DNA of 64,000 nucleotides from Klenkia marina (GTDB lineage: Bacteria; Actinomycetota; Actinomycetes; Mycobacteriales; Geodermatophilaceae): positions 62,001 to 126,000 of the forward strand of contig NZ_FMUH01000003.1 in NCBI RefSeq assembly GCF_900101025.1. Reading direction: 5' to 3'. The translations under genes were made by a program, and so were the position numbers. The notes beneath the pieces were generated by a model. The model saw nothing but the letters and a program-made list of their open reading frames with translations. It was not told the origin of the DNA and made no database searches. Positions 28,075 through 37,584 of this stretch are shown piece after piece. The first letter of the stretch is position 1; every line of letters begins with the position of its first letter.

Positions 28075-28959
28075 GTGCCCCCGCAGCAGCCCCACCACTT
28101 CGCCGACGTCGCCGACGTCACCGCCCGGCTGTCGGCCGCGGGGTACCTGCCCGACCCGCAGATCGCCACGACGGTGTTCCTGGCCGACCGGCTGGGCAAG
28201 CCGCTGCTGGTCGAGGGGCCCGCCGGCACCGGCAAGACCGAGCTGGCCAAGGCGCTGGCCACCGCGACGTCCTCGGAGCTGATCCGGCTGCAGTGCTACG
28301 AGGGCCTCGACGAGGCGCGAGCGCTGTACGAGTGGAACTACAAGAAGCAGCTGCTGCGCATCCAGGCCTCGCAGAGCTCCGCGGACGGTGCCGACTGGGG
28401 CGACCTGCACGACGACGTGTTCGGCGAGGAGTTCCTGCTCTCCCGCCCGCTGCTGACCGCGATCCGCCGCACCGACCCCACGGTGCTGCTCATCGACGAG
28501 ACCGACAAGGCCGACGTCGAGGTCGAGGGCCTGCTGCTCGAGGTGCTCAGCGACTTCCAGGTGACGATCCCCGAGATCGGCACGATCGTGGCCACCCGCC
28601 GGCCGATGGTGGTGCTCACCTCCAACGCCACCCGCGAGCTCTCCGAGGCGCTCAAGCGGCGCTGCCTGTACCTGGCGCTGGACTACCCCAGCGCCGAGCG
28701 CGAGCGAGAGATCGTGCTCTCGCGGGTGCCCGAGCTGGCCCCGGCGCTGGCCGAGCAGCTGGTGCGCACCGTGCGGGCGCTGCGGGCGATGGAGCTGAAG
28801 AAGTCGCCGTCGATCTCCGAGACCCTCGACTGGGCGCAGACGCTGCTGGCCCTCGGCCTGGACACCCTGGGCAACGACGAGGTGCGCGAGACCCTCGGCG
28901 TGGTGCTCAAGCACGCCAGCGACCAGACCCGCGCCGCCGCCGAGCTGCGGCTGAACTGA
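28075..28959 (+). CDS. MoxR-family AAA+ ATPase
   Basis: 294-residue AAA+ ATPase with Walker A GPAGTGKT (48-55), Walker B VLLIDETDKAD and sensor region VLTSNATRELSEALKRRC. MoxR ATPases act as chaperones or metal-insertion factors with VWA partners. The next gene encodes such a protein and overlaps it (TGATG), so the two likely form one complex. The pair matches Rv2426c-Rv2425c in position. Client unknown. Confidence 0.93.
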   Translation: MPPQQPHHFADVADVTARLSAAGYLPDPQIATTVFLADRLGKPLLVEGPAGTGKTELAKALATATSSELIRLQCYEGLDEARALYEWNYKKQLLRIQASQSSADGADWGDLHDDVFGEEFLLSRPLLTAIRRTDPTVLLIDETDKADVEVEGLLLEVLSDFQVTIPEIGTIVATRRPMVVLTSNATRELSEALKRRCLYLALDYPSAEREREIVLSRVPELAPALAEQLVRTVRALRAMELKKSPSISETLDWAQTLLALGLDTLGNDEVRETLGVVLKHASDQTRAAAELRLN

Positions 28960-30359
28960 TGGTCGACGGCGGCCTCCCGGCCCACCTCGACGGCTTCGTG
29001 CGCGCGGTGCGCGAGGCCGGCATCCCGGTGGGCATCTCCGCCGCCGTCGACGCGGCGTCCGTGCTCACCGCCGTCGACCTGCTCGACCGCGAGCAGCTTC
29101 GGCACGGGCTGGCCGCCGTCCTGCTGCAGCGGGCCGCCCAGCGGCAGACCTACGACGTCCTGTTCGACCTGTGGTGGCCGTTGACGGACCGCCCCGCCGA
29201 CCCTGCCGAGGTCGACGAGGGCGCGCCGGCCGCCGACGACGGCATCCCGGACGCCGACCGCCAGGCCGCGCTGGCCGCCGAGCTGCGCGCCGAGCTGCTG
29301 CGCCGGCTGCTGGACGGCGACGAGGAGGCGCTCCGGCGCTTCGCCCGCATGGCCGTCGACCAGCTCGGGCAGGGGCAGCCGTCGCCGTCGGGTCAGTCGT
29401 TCTTCTCCTACCGGGTGCTGCGCGCGCTGTCCCCGGACACCCTGGTCTCCCAGCTGCTCGACGGTCTGCTGGGCGGCGCCGACCGCGGTGGGCTGGCCGA
29501 GCAGGTGGCTCGGCAGACCGTCCGGGAACGGCTCGCCGCCTTCCGCGCCGCGGTCGAGGCCGAGGTGCGCCGCCGCTCGGCCGCCGAGCGAGGCCGCGAC
29601 CGGGTCGCCCGGACGGCGGTCAAGCCGCTGGCCGACCAGGTGGACTTCCTGCGCGCCCAGTCCGCCGACCTGGCCGAGCTGCGCCGCTCGGTGGCCCCGC
29701 TGGCCCGGCGACTGGCCGCCCGGCTGTCGGCCAAGCGCCGGCTCGGCCGGGAGGGCCGGCTGGACTTCCGCAAGACGGTGCGGGCCTCGCTGGCCACCGG
29801 CGGTGTGCCCGTGGTGACCCACCACAAGCCGCGCGCGGTGCACAAGCCCGAGCTGGTGGTGCTGTGCGACATCAGCGGCTCGGTCGCCGGCTTCAGCCAC
29901 TTCACGCTGATGCTCACGCAGGCGCTGCGCGAGCACTTCTCCGGGGTGCGGGCCTTCGCGTTCGTCGACTCCACCGACGAGGTGACGCGGTTCTTCGCCC
30001 CCGGCGCCGACGTGGCCGACGCGGTGCAGCGGATCGGCCGCGAGGCCGAGGTGGTGACCTTCGACGGTCACAGCGACTACGGCAACGCCTTCGGGGTGTT
30101 CGCCGAGAAGTGGGCCACCGCGGTGGGGCCGAAGACGTCGCTGCTCGTGCTGGGCGACGGCCGGACGAACTACCGGCAGCCCGGCCTCCCGGTGCTGGCC
30201 GACCTGGTGCGCCGGTCGCGGTCGGCCTACTGGCTCAACCCCGAGCCCGCGCGCCTCTGGGGGAGCGGGGACTCCGCGGCCGACAAGTACGGCCAGGTCA
30301 TCCCCATGATCGAGGTGCGCAACGCCGCGCAGCTGGCGGAGTTCGTCACCACGCTCTGA
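28959..30359 (+). CDS. VWA-domain protein (CoxE-like) paired with MoxR
   Basis: 466 residues. The N-terminal 260 are helical and polar; the C-terminal von Willebrand A domain starts near 297 with the MIDAS motif D304-I-S-G-S (LVVLCDISGSVAGF). Cytoplasmic, no signal peptide. The ATG overlaps the moxR stop. Like CoxE/YehP-type proteins it probably binds divalent metal and presents a substrate to the ATPase. Confidence 0.9.
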   Translation: MVDGGLPAHLDGFVRAVREAGIPVGISAAVDAASVLTAVDLLDREQLRHGLAAVLLQRAAQRQTYDVLFDLWWPLTDRPADPAEVDEGAPAADDGIPDADRQAALAAELRAELLRRLLDGDEEALRRFARMAVDQLGQGQPSPSGQSFFSYRVLRALSPDTLVSQLLDGLLGGADRGGLAEQVARQTVRERLAAFRAAVEAEVRRRSAAERGRDRVARTAVKPLADQVDFLRAQSADLAELRRSVAPLARRLAARLSAKRRLGREGRLDFRKTVRASLATGGVPVVTHHKPRAVHKPELVVLCDISGSVAGFSHFTLMLTQALREHFSGVRAFAFVDSTDEVTRFFAPGADVADAVQRIGREAEVVTFDGHSDYGNAFGVFAEKWATAVGPKTSLLVLGDGRTNYRQPGLPVLADLVRRSRSAYWLNPEPARLWGSGDSAADKYGQVIPMIEVRNAAQLAEFVTTL

Positions 30360-30631
30360 TCTTGCTGGTGCGCGACCGGATCGGGCCAGAGCATGTTTTC
30401 CGGATTCGCCCGTAACCGAGCCGGTTCGGTGCCGTTGAACCGTGTGGAGGCTGCACCACCGCCTCTGCTCGAGGGCCGGGACATCCCGGTCCCGGCCGGC
30501 GACACGGGGGCGCCGGCCGCACGGGCCGGCTGTCGCGGCGCTCCACGGGGACGCCGGGGACGGCCGGCCCGTTCGAGCGCCCCGCACCCGTCGGGGCCGT
30601 CGATCCCGGCGGTGACCAGCGGGGTCCGGGC

Positions 30632-30637
30632 TACAGT
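30632..30637 (+). promoter_or_regulatory. Leaderless-type -10 box of nadD
   Basis: TACAGT ends 6 nt before the GTG of nadD. The 284-bp gap before it (30360-30643) shows no convincing gene and contains a locally AT-richer stretch near 30390. Confidence 0.5.
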
Positions 30638-30643
30638 CGTGCG

Positions 30644-31456
30644 GTGGCAGGCAGTCGACTGGGCGTGATGGGTGGGACCTTCGACCCGATCCACCACGGC
30701 CACCTCGTGGCGGCCAGCGAGGTCGCCAGCCTGTTCGGCCTCGACGAGGTCGTGTTCGTCCCGACCGGCGAGCCGTGGCAGAAGGCCGACCGGCAGGTCA
30801 GCCACGCCGAGGACCGCTACCTGATGACGGTCATCGCGACCGCCTCCAACCCCCGGTTCTCGGTCAGCCGGGTCGACGTCGACCGCGGCACCACGACCTA
30901 CACCATCGACACCCTCACCGACCTGCACCGGCAGCGCCCCGACGCCGAGCTGTTCTTCATCACCGGCGCCGACGCGCTGGCCCAGATCGTCGGCTGGCGC
31001 GACACCGAGCGGCTGTTCGACCTCGCGCACTTCGTCGGGGTCACCCGGCCCGGCTACCAGCTGACCGGCGCCGACCTGCCCGCCCACGCGGTGACGCAGG
31101 TCGAGATCCCGGCACTGGCCATCAGCTCGACCGACTGCCGCGACCGGGTGCGGCGCGGGATGCCGGTCTGGTACCTCGTGCCCGACGGCGTGGTGCAGTA
31201 CATCGAGAAGCGTGGCCTCTACCGCGACGGCCAGCCACCGACCCCGCCGGGCCAGCTGCTGCCGGGCACCGCGGTGCGCCACGCGGGGGCGCCGCTGGCC
31301 GCCGTCCACGCCACCGTGCCACGGACCGACACCCCCCGCACCGACACCCCCCGCACCGATACCTCCCGCACCGGGACCTCCGGTGCGACCCACGCCTCCC
31401 CGCCGGGGCCGACCGACGGCCCCGGCACCCCCGAGCTCCAGGAGATGCCCCGATGA
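30644..31456 (+). CDS. nadD: Nicotinate-nucleotide adenylyltransferase
   Basis: Makes deamido-NAD from NaMN and ATP. The nucleotidyltransferase signature [11 protein letters not shown] (10-20) and the C-terminal [13 protein letters not shown] region near 160-172 are intact. The enzyme ends near residue 205; the remaining 65 are a Pro/Thr tail with a five-residue repeat (RTDTP). The stop overlaps rsfS (ATGA), starting a three-gene coupled run. The GTG follows a leaderless-type -10. Confidence 0.95.
   Translation: MAGSRLGVMGGTFDPIHHGHLVAASEVASLFGLDEVVFVPTGEPWQKADRQVSHAEDRYLMTVIATASNPRFSVSRVDVDRGTTTYTIDTLTDLHRQRPDAELFFITGADALAQIVGWRDTERLFDLAHFVGVTRPGYQLTGADLPAHAVTQVEIPALAISSTDCRDRVRRGMPVWYLVPDGVVQYIEKRGLYRDGQPPTPPGQLLPGTAVRHAGAPLAAVHATVPRTDTPRTDTPRTDTSRTGTSGATHASPPGPTDGPGTPELQEMPR
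31319..31381 (+). repeat. 15-bp tandem repeat in the nadD tail
   Basis: About four copies of a unit like CGCACCGACACCCCC encode [10 protein letters not shown]. Disordered C-terminal extension, not part of the catalytic domain. Confidence 0.8.
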
Positions 31457-31986
31457 CCGCCTCGACAGAGGCCCGCGAGACCGCGTTGCTGGCCGCCCAG
31501 GCCGCCGCCGACAAGCTCGCCACCGACGTGTCCATCGTCGACGTGAGCGAGCGGTTGGCCATCACCGACGCCTTCGTCCTGGCCTCGGCCCCCAGCGAGC
31601 GCCAGGTGCAGTCGATCGTCGACGAGGTGGAGGACCGGCTGCGCGCCGCCGGGATCAAGGCGGTGCGCCGCGAGGGCGTCGCCGAGTCCCGCTGGGTGCT
31701 GCTGGACTTCGTCGACGTCGTGGTGCACGTGCAGCACGCCGAGGAGCGCGCCTACTACTCGCTCGAGCGGCTCTGGAAGGACTGCCCGACCATCCCCTTC
31801 ACCGACAGCGCGCTCCCGCCCGCCGCGGCCCCGGCGCAGCGGGCCGACGCGTCGGCCGAGGCGCCCGTCGCGACCGGGCAGGACGCCGACGCGGTGTCCG
31901 GCGGGGTCTCCGGCGACGGCGACGAGGCTCCCGGGGCACTGGACCCCGCCACCTCCCAGCCGCCGCAGGCGGACCCCTCCCGGTGA
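31453..31986 (+). CDS. rsfS: Ribosomal silencing factor RsfS
   Basis: Binds uL14 and blocks subunit joining in starvation. The RsfS fold occupies about residues 5-115 ([33 protein letters not shown] and [21 protein letters not shown]). The last 60 residues are a disordered Ala/Pro extension. The ATG overlaps the nadD stop (ATGA) and its own stop overlaps the phosphatase GTG (GTGA). Confidence 0.95.
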   Translation: MTASTEARETALLAAQAAADKLATDVSIVDVSERLAITDAFVLASAPSERQVQSIVDEVEDRLRAAGIKAVRREGVAESRWVLLDFVDVVVHVQHAEERAYYSLERLWKDCPTIPFTDSALPPAAAPAQRADASAEAPVATGQDADAVSGGVSGDGDEAPGALDPATSQPPQADPSR

Positions 31987-32744
31987 GCGACGGCCCCGCA
32001 CATCTCGAGGGCCCGCCCGTCGAACGGGTGCTGGTGTGGCGGCACGGTCGCACCTCCTGGAACGCCACCGGGCGGTTCCAGGGACAGCTCGACCCGCCGC
32101 TGGACGACACCGGGCGGGGGCAGGCCGACCACGCCGCGCAGGCGTTGGCGGCCGAGCTCCCGGCCGGCACGCTCGTGGTGACCAGCGACCTCGTGCGCGC
32201 ACGGGACACCGCGCAGGCCCTGGCCACCGCACTCGGGGTCGACCTGCGCGTCGACCCCCGGTTGCGCGAGCACAGCCTGGGCAGCTGGGAAGGCCTCACC
32301 CGTGAGGACGTCGCCCGCGACCTGCCCGAGCAGTACGCCGACTGGACGGCGGGGCGACCGGTGCGCGGGCGTGGTGGCGAGGACCCGGCCGAGGTGGCCC
32401 GCCGGGCGACCGCGGCCCTGACCGACCTGCCGCCCGCTCCGGTGGCGGTGGTCGTCACCCACGGCGGCACGGGCGGCCGGCTCATCGAGGCACTGCTGGG
32501 GCTGGGTCCCGAGCACCGGCGGGTCCTCGGTCCGCTGGGCAACTGCCACTGGACCGAGCTCATCCACCAGGGCAGCCGCTGGCGGGTGCTGCGGCACAAC
32601 GCATCGGCCACCGGCGGATCGCCGGGGGTGCCACGGCGATCGGGCGCCGAGACCGGTCCCGACATCGCCGAGGCGGCCGGGGTGGGCAGCGCCACCCCGG
32701 ACGACGCCCCGCCCACCCCGACCGACGCCGACGCCGCTCCCTGA
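31983..32744 (+). CDS. Histidine phosphatase (phosphoglycerate mutase-like), GpgP candidate
   Basis: 253 residues with the histidine-phosphatase RHG motif at 20-22 (WRHGRTSWN), the second catalytic region around LREHSLGSWEG, and VTHGGTGG for the second His. It lies directly after nadD-rsfS, the place of M. tuberculosis Rv2419c, glucosyl-3-phosphoglycerate phosphatase; that specific activity is inferred from synteny. The last 50 residues are disordered. Confidence 0.88.
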   Translation: MSDGPAHLEGPPVERVLVWRHGRTSWNATGRFQGQLDPPLDDTGRGQADHAAQALAAELPAGTLVVTSDLVRARDTAQALATALGVDLRVDPRLREHSLGSWEGLTREDVARDLPEQYADWTAGRPVRGRGGEDPAEVARRATAALTDLPPAPVAVVVTHGGTGGRLIEALLGLGPEHRRVLGPLGNCHWTELIHQGSRWRVLRHNASATGGSPGVPRRSGAETGPDIAEAAGVGSATPDDAPPTPTDADAAP

Positions 32745-32818
32745 GCAGGCCCGCCCGACCCGTGCCGGCCGGACGTCCTGACCAGCCGGTTCCCGGCAGA
32801 GCGGTGGCGGGCGCCGGA

Positions 32819-32824
32819 TAACCT
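32819..32824 (+). promoter_or_regulatory. Leaderless-type -10 box of degV
   Basis: TAACCT ends 7 nt before the degV ATG; no Shine-Dalgarno is present. Confidence 0.5.
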
Positions 32825-32831
32825 CGCGCCC

Positions 32832-33857
32832 ATGTCCGTCGCGGTGGTCACCGACTCCACGGCCTACCTCCCGACGGGGCTCGTGGCCGACCTCGACATC
32901 GAGGTGGTGCCGCTCTACGTCGTGCTCACCGGCCGGTCGGGTCGCGAGGGCCTCGACGTGGGGTCGGCCGAGGTGGCCCGCACCCTGGCGGTGCGGGGCC
33001 AGCAGGTGACCACCTCGCGGCCCACACCGGGGGACTTCGTCGCGGCCTACCGGCGCAGGCTCGACGCGGGCGCCGACCGCATCGTGTCGATCCACCTGTC
33101 CGGTGAGCTGTCGGGCACCTGGGACGCGGCCCGGTCGGCGGCGGCGCAGGTGGGCGACCACGTGGTGACCGTCGTCGACGGGCGCACCGCCGCGATGGGC
33201 ACGGGCTTCGCCGTCCTCGCCGCGGCCCGGGCTGCTGCCGCCGGCGCCCGGGCCGACGAGGTGGCCGACGTGGCCCGCCGCACGGCCGCGGCCAGCAGCA
33301 CCCTGTTCGTGGTCGACACGCTCGAGCACCTGAGGCGCGGCGGTCGGATCGGGTCGGCGGCCGCGGTGCTCGGCACTGCCCTGTCGGTGCGGCCCGTGCT
33401 GCACGTGCAGGACGGCCGCATCGTGCTGCTGGAGAAGGTGCGCACGACCTCGCGCGCCGTGGCCCGGCTGGTCCAGCGGGTGGTCGACCTCTGCGGGGAC
33501 GGCCCGGTGTCGCTGGCCGTGCACCACCTGGCCGCCGCACCCCGCGCCGACGCCCTGGCCCAGCAGCTGCGCGAGCGCGTGCCGATGCTGCGCGAGCTGC
33601 ACGTCAGCGAGCTCGGGGCGGCGATCGGCGCGCACGTCGGTCCGGGCGCCCTGGGCGTGGTGGTCGACCCCACCGCAACCCCGGCGTCGCCCGACGCGCA
33701 ACCGGAGCCCTCCGTGCCGGCCGACCCCGGACCCGCGGCCCCCGCCACCGCCGGTCCGGTCGCCGATCCCGCCGCCGACCCCGGTGCCGAGTCGAGCGCC
33801 GAGCCGGTCACCGCGCCGGGCACGGACCGCCAGTCGGGGCCGACCGGCGAGCCCTGA
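32832..33857 (+). CDS. DegV-family fatty-acid-binding protein
   Basis: 341 residues. VVTDSTAYLP at the N-terminus and TTSRPTPGDFVAAYRR, IHLSGELSGTWDAA and SSTLFVVDTLEHLRRGGRIG are DegV landmarks. In Firmicutes related FakB proteins present fatty acids to a kinase; here no kinase gene is adjacent, so the role is open. Residues after about 285 form a Pro/Ala-rich tail. Confidence 0.92.
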   Translation: MSVAVVTDSTAYLPTGLVADLDIEVVPLYVVLTGRSGREGLDVGSAEVARTLAVRGQQVTTSRPTPGDFVAAYRRRLDAGADRIVSIHLSGELSGTWDAARSAAAQVGDHVVTVVDGRTAAMGTGFAVLAAARAAAAGARADEVADVARRTAAASSTLFVVDTLEHLRRGGRIGSAAAVLGTALSVRPVLHVQDGRIVLLEKVRTTSRAVARLVQRVVDLCGDGPVSLAVHHLAAAPRADALAQQLRERVPMLRELHVSELGAAIGAHVGPGALGVVVDPTATPASPDAQPEPSVPADPGPAAPATAGPVADPAADPGAESSAEPVTAPGTDRQSGPTGEP

Positions 33858-33929
33858 CCCCACGCATGCGGGTGACGCGGGCGGCGATCACCGGCCGCCG
33901 CCCGCTCCGCAGCGACCGTGCAGGTGGGG

Positions 33930-35546
33930 TCAGCAGTGCCCCGACGGCCACCACGAACTGGTCACCGTGACCGCGCCGGCGGCCGAGGCCTCGACGACCA
34001 CCGTGCCCGGCGTCGGGCCGGGCGACAGGCAGCCCTCACCCACGAGCGTCAGGCGCTCGTCCCAGAACATCGACAGGGTGACCTCGCCGGGGTCGGTGAC
34101 CACCAGGGTCAACTCCCGCCGTCCGCTGGTGGTCAGCTCGGCCGGGCCGTCCAGCACCACCCCGGGTCCGTCGACCGCGTAGAGGGTCCAGGTGCCGTCG
34201 GACCAGATGCGCTGCAGCCCGGGCACCCCGTCGCGCACCAGCGTCGCCTCGTCGCGCCCGGCCCAGTCGGGTCGGGAGTCGGAGAGTGCGACGAACGAGA
34301 CGCCGCGTGCGCGCAACCAGTCGAGGTAGGAGCCGGCGTCGAGGGAGCCGTCGTAGAAGAGGGGGTTGCGGGCGACGTCCAGCTGGCGGGTCCACCCGCG
34401 GGCGAGCGGCACCTGCTGACCCAGCGTCGCGTCGGAGTGGTCGGCCATCGGCACCACCTCCACCCGGCCCACCGGACCGCGCCGGTCCAGCTCCGCCAGC
34501 AGGGGCGCCGCCGTCCTCGCCTGCACCGCCGGGTCGCGGACCACGAGGTCGTCGGGCACCAGGGGCGGGAGCAGCCAGGTGACCAGGGCCGTGGCCAGCC
34601 CCACCAGGGCCGTCGACCGCCCCGGCGCCGCCATCAGCACCGGTGCGGCGAACAGGAGCACCATCCGGGTGGAGTTCGACCCCATCGGGTCCGGGAGCAC
34701 CCAGGTCGCCAGGAGCAGCAGAGCCGTCAGGGTCGCCCCGGCCCGCACCACGGGCAGACCCGGCCCGGCCACCGCGAGCACGACCAGGGCTGCCGTGGTC
34801 GCAGCCAGCATCTGGTGCGTGCTGCCGGTCATCGGTCCCCCGGCGGCGTGCAGCAGCAGCATCCCCGCCAGCGGCAGACCTGCTCCCACCAGCAGCGCCA
34901 CCACGTCCCACCCGCGCCGTGACCTCCGTGCGCCGCCCCACCACCACGCCACGGCAGCGAGGCCGAGCAGCACGGCGGCCACCGGGCTGAGCGCTCCGGA
35001 GACCGCTGCGAGCATCCCCGCCCCGACCCTGCGGACCCGGCTCCCCGGGCGGGCCCCCACCAGGACCAGCGCCAGCAGGGCCACCGCCGTGCCCATCGCG
35101 AACGTCAACCGGCCCGACAGCTGGTTCGCCAGGTTCGCGAGGGCTGCGGCCACCGCGACGAGAGGCAGCCGGACCGCTCCCGCCCGGGCCAGCAGCACGG
35201 TCGTCGCCCAGGCGCCGGTCGCCGTGCTGAGGACCCCGGCCACCGCCGTGCCCACCGAGGCCAGCACCCAGGGGGCCACCAGGCTGTAGGAGACGGCGGG
35301 CGAGCCGGCGTACCAGGCCAGGTCGACCGGCTGCCCAGCGGCCGAGGCGGCCCACGACATCCACCAGCGCTGCGCGACGAGGTCGCCGCCCACCCGCGGC
35401 AGCATCTCGACGACGAGCCCGCCGACCAGGCCGACGACCGCGGCCACGGCGGCGGGCGTGGTCAGGGCGGCGCCGTGGTGTCGAGGCGCGGACGGGGGAC
35501 ACCGCGGCAGGCTCTCCCGGACCGGCACGGTCGTGCATGCTGCCAT
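33930..35546 (-). CDS. Polytopic membrane protein of unknown function
   Basis: 538 residues. After a short N-terminus there are about nine hydrophobic segments between residues 25 and 340 (for example AAVAAVVGLVGGLVVEML and LTALLLLATWVLP), followed by a soluble C-terminal part of about 170 residues with aromatic-rich strands (FYDGSLDAGSYLDWLRARGV). The layout recalls lipid-linked glycosyltransferase-like proteins, but I see no diagnostic motif. ATG 35546 is the most upstream sensible start, 75 bp from the divergent comEA. It ends on TGA, convergent with degV. Confidence 0.8.
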   Translation of the reverse strand: MAACTTVPVRESLPRCPPSAPRHHGAALTTPAAVAAVVGLVGGLVVEMLPRVGGDLVAQRWWMSWAASAAGQPVDLAWYAGSPAVSYSLVAPWVLASVGTAVAGVLSTATGAWATTVLLARAGAVRLPLVAVAAALANLANQLSGRLTFAMGTAVALLALVLVGARPGSRVRRVGAGMLAAVSGALSPVAAVLLGLAAVAWWWGGARRSRRGWDVVALLVGAGLPLAGMLLLHAAGGPMTGSTHQMLAATTAALVVLAVAGPGLPVVRAGATLTALLLLATWVLPDPMGSNSTRMVLLFAAPVLMAAPGRSTALVGLATALVTWLLPPLVPDDLVVRDPAVQARTAAPLLAELDRRGPVGRVEVVPMADHSDATLGQQVPLARGWTRQLDVARNPLFYDGSLDAGSYLDWLRARGVSFVALSDSRPDWAGRDEATLVRDGVPGLQRIWSDGTWTLYAVDGPGVVLDGPAELTTSGRRELTLVVTDPGEVTLSMFWDERLTLVGEGCLSPGPTPGTVVVEASAAGAVTVTSSWWPSGHC

Positions 35547-35608
35547 CCACAGCTGGGGGTGCTGTCCACAGATCCGCTGCACCCGGTCCTGGGCGGTGCG
35601 ATCGGCCC

Positions 35609-35614
35609 TACGTT
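35609..35614 (+). promoter_or_regulatory. Leaderless-type -10 box of comEA
   Basis: TACGTT ends 7 nt before GTG 35622. This fixes the comEA start downstream of the longer open frame. Confidence 0.5.
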
Positions 35615-35621
35615 CCGGCCC

Positions 35622-36812
35622 GTGCTGTTCTCCTCCCGACGGTCCGACGACGCCGACGTGATCCGCGCCCGTCTGCGGGCGCTGCTGGCCGACGGTGCCG
35701 ACCGTCGTGGCTGGCTGCCCGACGACGAGCCCGACGACGAGTTCGGACACGGGCACGGACACGGGTACGGCCACGGGCTCGGTGACGAGGCCGACGACGA
35801 GCCCGGAGAGGCGCCGCGGGGCCGACCCGGCCCCGATCCGTCGGCTCGCCCCGGCCGGGCCCCGAACGGCGGCCGTGGTCTCCAGCACGCCGCCGACCCT
35901 GCCGGCGGCGGCCTCGACACCGACGTCGACGGCGACAGCTGGACCGTCGACCTCGCCTACCGCCGTGACCTCGCCGACCGCCGTGACCTCGCCGACCGCC
36001 GTGACCCTGCCGACCGCCGTGACCCTGCCGACCGGGCCCGGGACGACGACCCCGACCGTGCGCCGTCCCGACCGAAGCGCGACCGGGCACCGACGGCAGC
36101 GGCGGACACGGCGGAGTCGGCGGAGTCGGAGGCCCCTCGGGGGAGCGGGCGGCACCGGGCCGCTGGGCCCTCGACCCGCGTGGACCCGGGGCCGCACGGC
36201 GCCCGGACCCTCTGGCTCGTCGCGGTGCTCGCCGCCCTGGCCGTGGCCGGGTGGAGCTGGGTCACCCGCCCCGAGGTGTCCCCGGCGCCGGCAGCCGACA
36301 CCGTGGAGGCCGTGGACTCCGTCGCCCCGGCGGTGCCCGCGGCCAGCACGGGCCAGCCGACGGGGTCACCCGACGCGGCCCCGGCCGAGATCGTGGTGTC
36401 GGTGGTCGGCCAGGTGGTGAGCCCGGGGCTGGTCACCCTGCCGGCCGGGTCGCGGGTGGCCGACGCGCTCGCGGCGGCCGGTGGTCTGCTGCCCGAGGCG
36501 GACCCGGCAGGGGTCAACGCCGCCGCGGTGCTCGCCGACGGCCAGCAGGTCGCGGTCGGGGTGCCGGGCGCGTCCTCGGGGGCTGCGGGGACGACGCCGG
36601 TGGGTGGCACGGGTGCCGGCGGGCCGGTCGACCTCAACACGGCGGGGCTGGCCGACCTCGACGCCCTGCCCGGCATCGGGCCGGTGCTGGCCCAACGCAT
36701 CCTCGACCACCGCACCGAGCACGGACCGTTCACCTCGGTCGAGCAGCTCGACGACGTCAGCGGCATCGGGCCCGCCCTGTACGCCGAGGTCGCCCCCCTG
36801 GTGACCGTCTGA
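35622..36812 (+). CDS. comEA: ComEA-type helix-hairpin-helix DNA-binding protein
   Basis: DNA receptor of competence-type uptake. The N-terminal cytoplasmic arm of about 195 residues is low complexity (a GHG-rich run and four RRDLAD/RRDPAD repeats). One membrane helix follows near 197-215 (LWLVAVLAALAVAGWSWV). Then an SLBB-like domain (VVSVVGQVVSPGLVTLPAGSRV) and two HhH motifs (LNTAGLADLDALPGIGPVLA and DDVSGIGPALYAEV). The start is set by the -10 at 35609. bluB separates it from comEC. Confidence 0.9.
   Translation: MLFSSRRSDDADVIRARLRALLADGADRRGWLPDDEPDDEFGHGHGHGYGHGLGDEADDEPGEAPRGRPGPDPSARPGRAPNGGRGLQHAADPAGGGLDTDVDGDSWTVDLAYRRDLADRRDLADRRDPADRRDPADRARDDDPDRAPSRPKRDRAPTAAADTAESAESEAPRGSGRHRAAGPSTRVDPGPHGARTLWLVAVLAALAVAGWSWVTRPEVSPAPAADTVEAVDSVAPAVPAASTGQPTGSPDAAPAEIVVSVVGQVVSPGLVTLPAGSRVADALAAAGGLLPEADPAGVNAAAVLADGQQVAVGVPGASSGAAGTTPVGGTGAGGPVDLNTAGLADLDALPGIGPVLAQRILDHRTEHGPFTSVEQLDDVSGIGPALYAEVAPLVTV
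35964..36035 (+). repeat. 18-bp tandem repeat in comEA
   Basis: Four units of CGCCGTGACCTCGCCGAC (last two with CCTG) encode RRDLAD/RRDPAD in the cytoplasmic arm. In-frame, alternating charge; copy number is probably variable. Confidence 0.85.
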
Positions 36813-36828
36813 GCGCAGCTCGTGTGGG

Positions 36829-37479
36829 ATGGCGGGCATGGATGCCGGCCTGTACGAGACGATCCACCGCCGCCGGGACGTACGGCGGGAGTTCACCGGT
36901 GCGCCGGTCGACCCGGCGGCCCTGGAACGGGTGCTCCGCGCCGCGCACGCGGCGCCCAGCGTGGGGATGACCCAGCCCTGGGACTTCGTGCTCGTCCGCG
37001 ACGGTGACCTGCGGGCGCGGTTCCAGGCCCACGTAGCCGCCGAGCGTGCGGTCTTCGATGCCGGCCTGGACGCCGAGCGGGCCGAGGTGTTCGCCCGCAT
37101 CTCGGTGGAGGGTGTGCTGCAGTCCAGCCTCGGCGTCGTGGTCACGCACGACCAGTCCCGCGGCGGTCCCGTGGTGCTCGGCCGGCACGCGATCGCCGAC
37201 ACGGGCCTGTTCTCCACCTGCCTGGCCGTGCAGAACCTCTGGCTGGCGGCCACCGCCGAGGGCTGGGGCGTCGGCTGGGTGTCCTTCTACCGCGAGCCGT
37301 TCCTGCGGGAGCTGCTCGGCATCCCCGAGCACGTGCGGCCGCTGGCGTGGCTCTGCGTCGGACCGGTCGCCGCGCTGCAGGAGGTCCCCGACCTCGAGCG
37401 GCACGGGTGGCGTCCTCGGCGGCCGCTGGCCGAGGCGGTGCACGCCGACCGTTGGGGGCGCCGGGCCGACCTGCTCTAG
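36829..37479 (+). CDS. bluB: 5,6-dimethylbenzimidazole synthase (BluB)
   Basis: Flavin destructase of the nitroreductase fold, converting FMNH2 into the lower ligand of cobalamin. Diagnostic segments: YETIHRRRDVRREF, AAPSVGMTQPWDFVLV, GPVVLGR, and QNLWLAATAEGWGVGWVSFY. 216 residues. ATG 36829 and ATG 36838 are both possible starts; the second lies 7 nt after TGGGAT. No cobalamin riboswitch is visible. It is inserted between comEA and comEC, which usually adjoin. Ends in TAG. Confidence 0.92.
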   Translation: MAGMDAGLYETIHRRRDVRREFTGAPVDPAALERVLRAAHAAPSVGMTQPWDFVLVRDGDLRARFQAHVAAERAVFDAGLDAERAEVFARISVEGVLQSSLGVVVTHDQSRGGPVVLGRHAIADTGLFSTCLAVQNLWLAATAEGWGVGWVSFYREPFLRELLGIPEHVRPLAWLCVGPVAALQEVPDLERHGWRPRRPLAEAVHADRWGRRADLL

Positions 37480-37571
37480 CAGACCGGGCGCCGTCGTGCC
37501 GGCCGTCGTCCACATCCGGGGTGCCTGTCCCCAGGGGGCGCCGAGGCCCCTCGGACCGGGTGCGGTGTCCC

Positions 37572-37577
37572 TAGCGT
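37572..37577 (+). promoter_or_regulatory. Leaderless-type -10 box of comEC
   Basis: TAGCGT ends 7 nt before GTG 37585. Confidence 0.45.
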
Positions 37578-37584
37578 CGCCGGG

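Noticed and set aside
30393-30668. 91-codon open frame before nadD
   Set aside because: Low-complexity Pro/Arg/Gly composition, no ribosome site, and it overlaps the nadD start and promoter.
21168-36035. CRISPR array
   Set aside because: All tandem repeats found (rne, nadD, comEA, tig) are in-frame protein repeats without unique spacers, and no cas gene is present.
36600-36829. Cobalamin riboswitch upstream of bluB
   Set aside because: The region is comEA coding sequence and has no B12-box-like motif; the intergenic gap is 16 bp.
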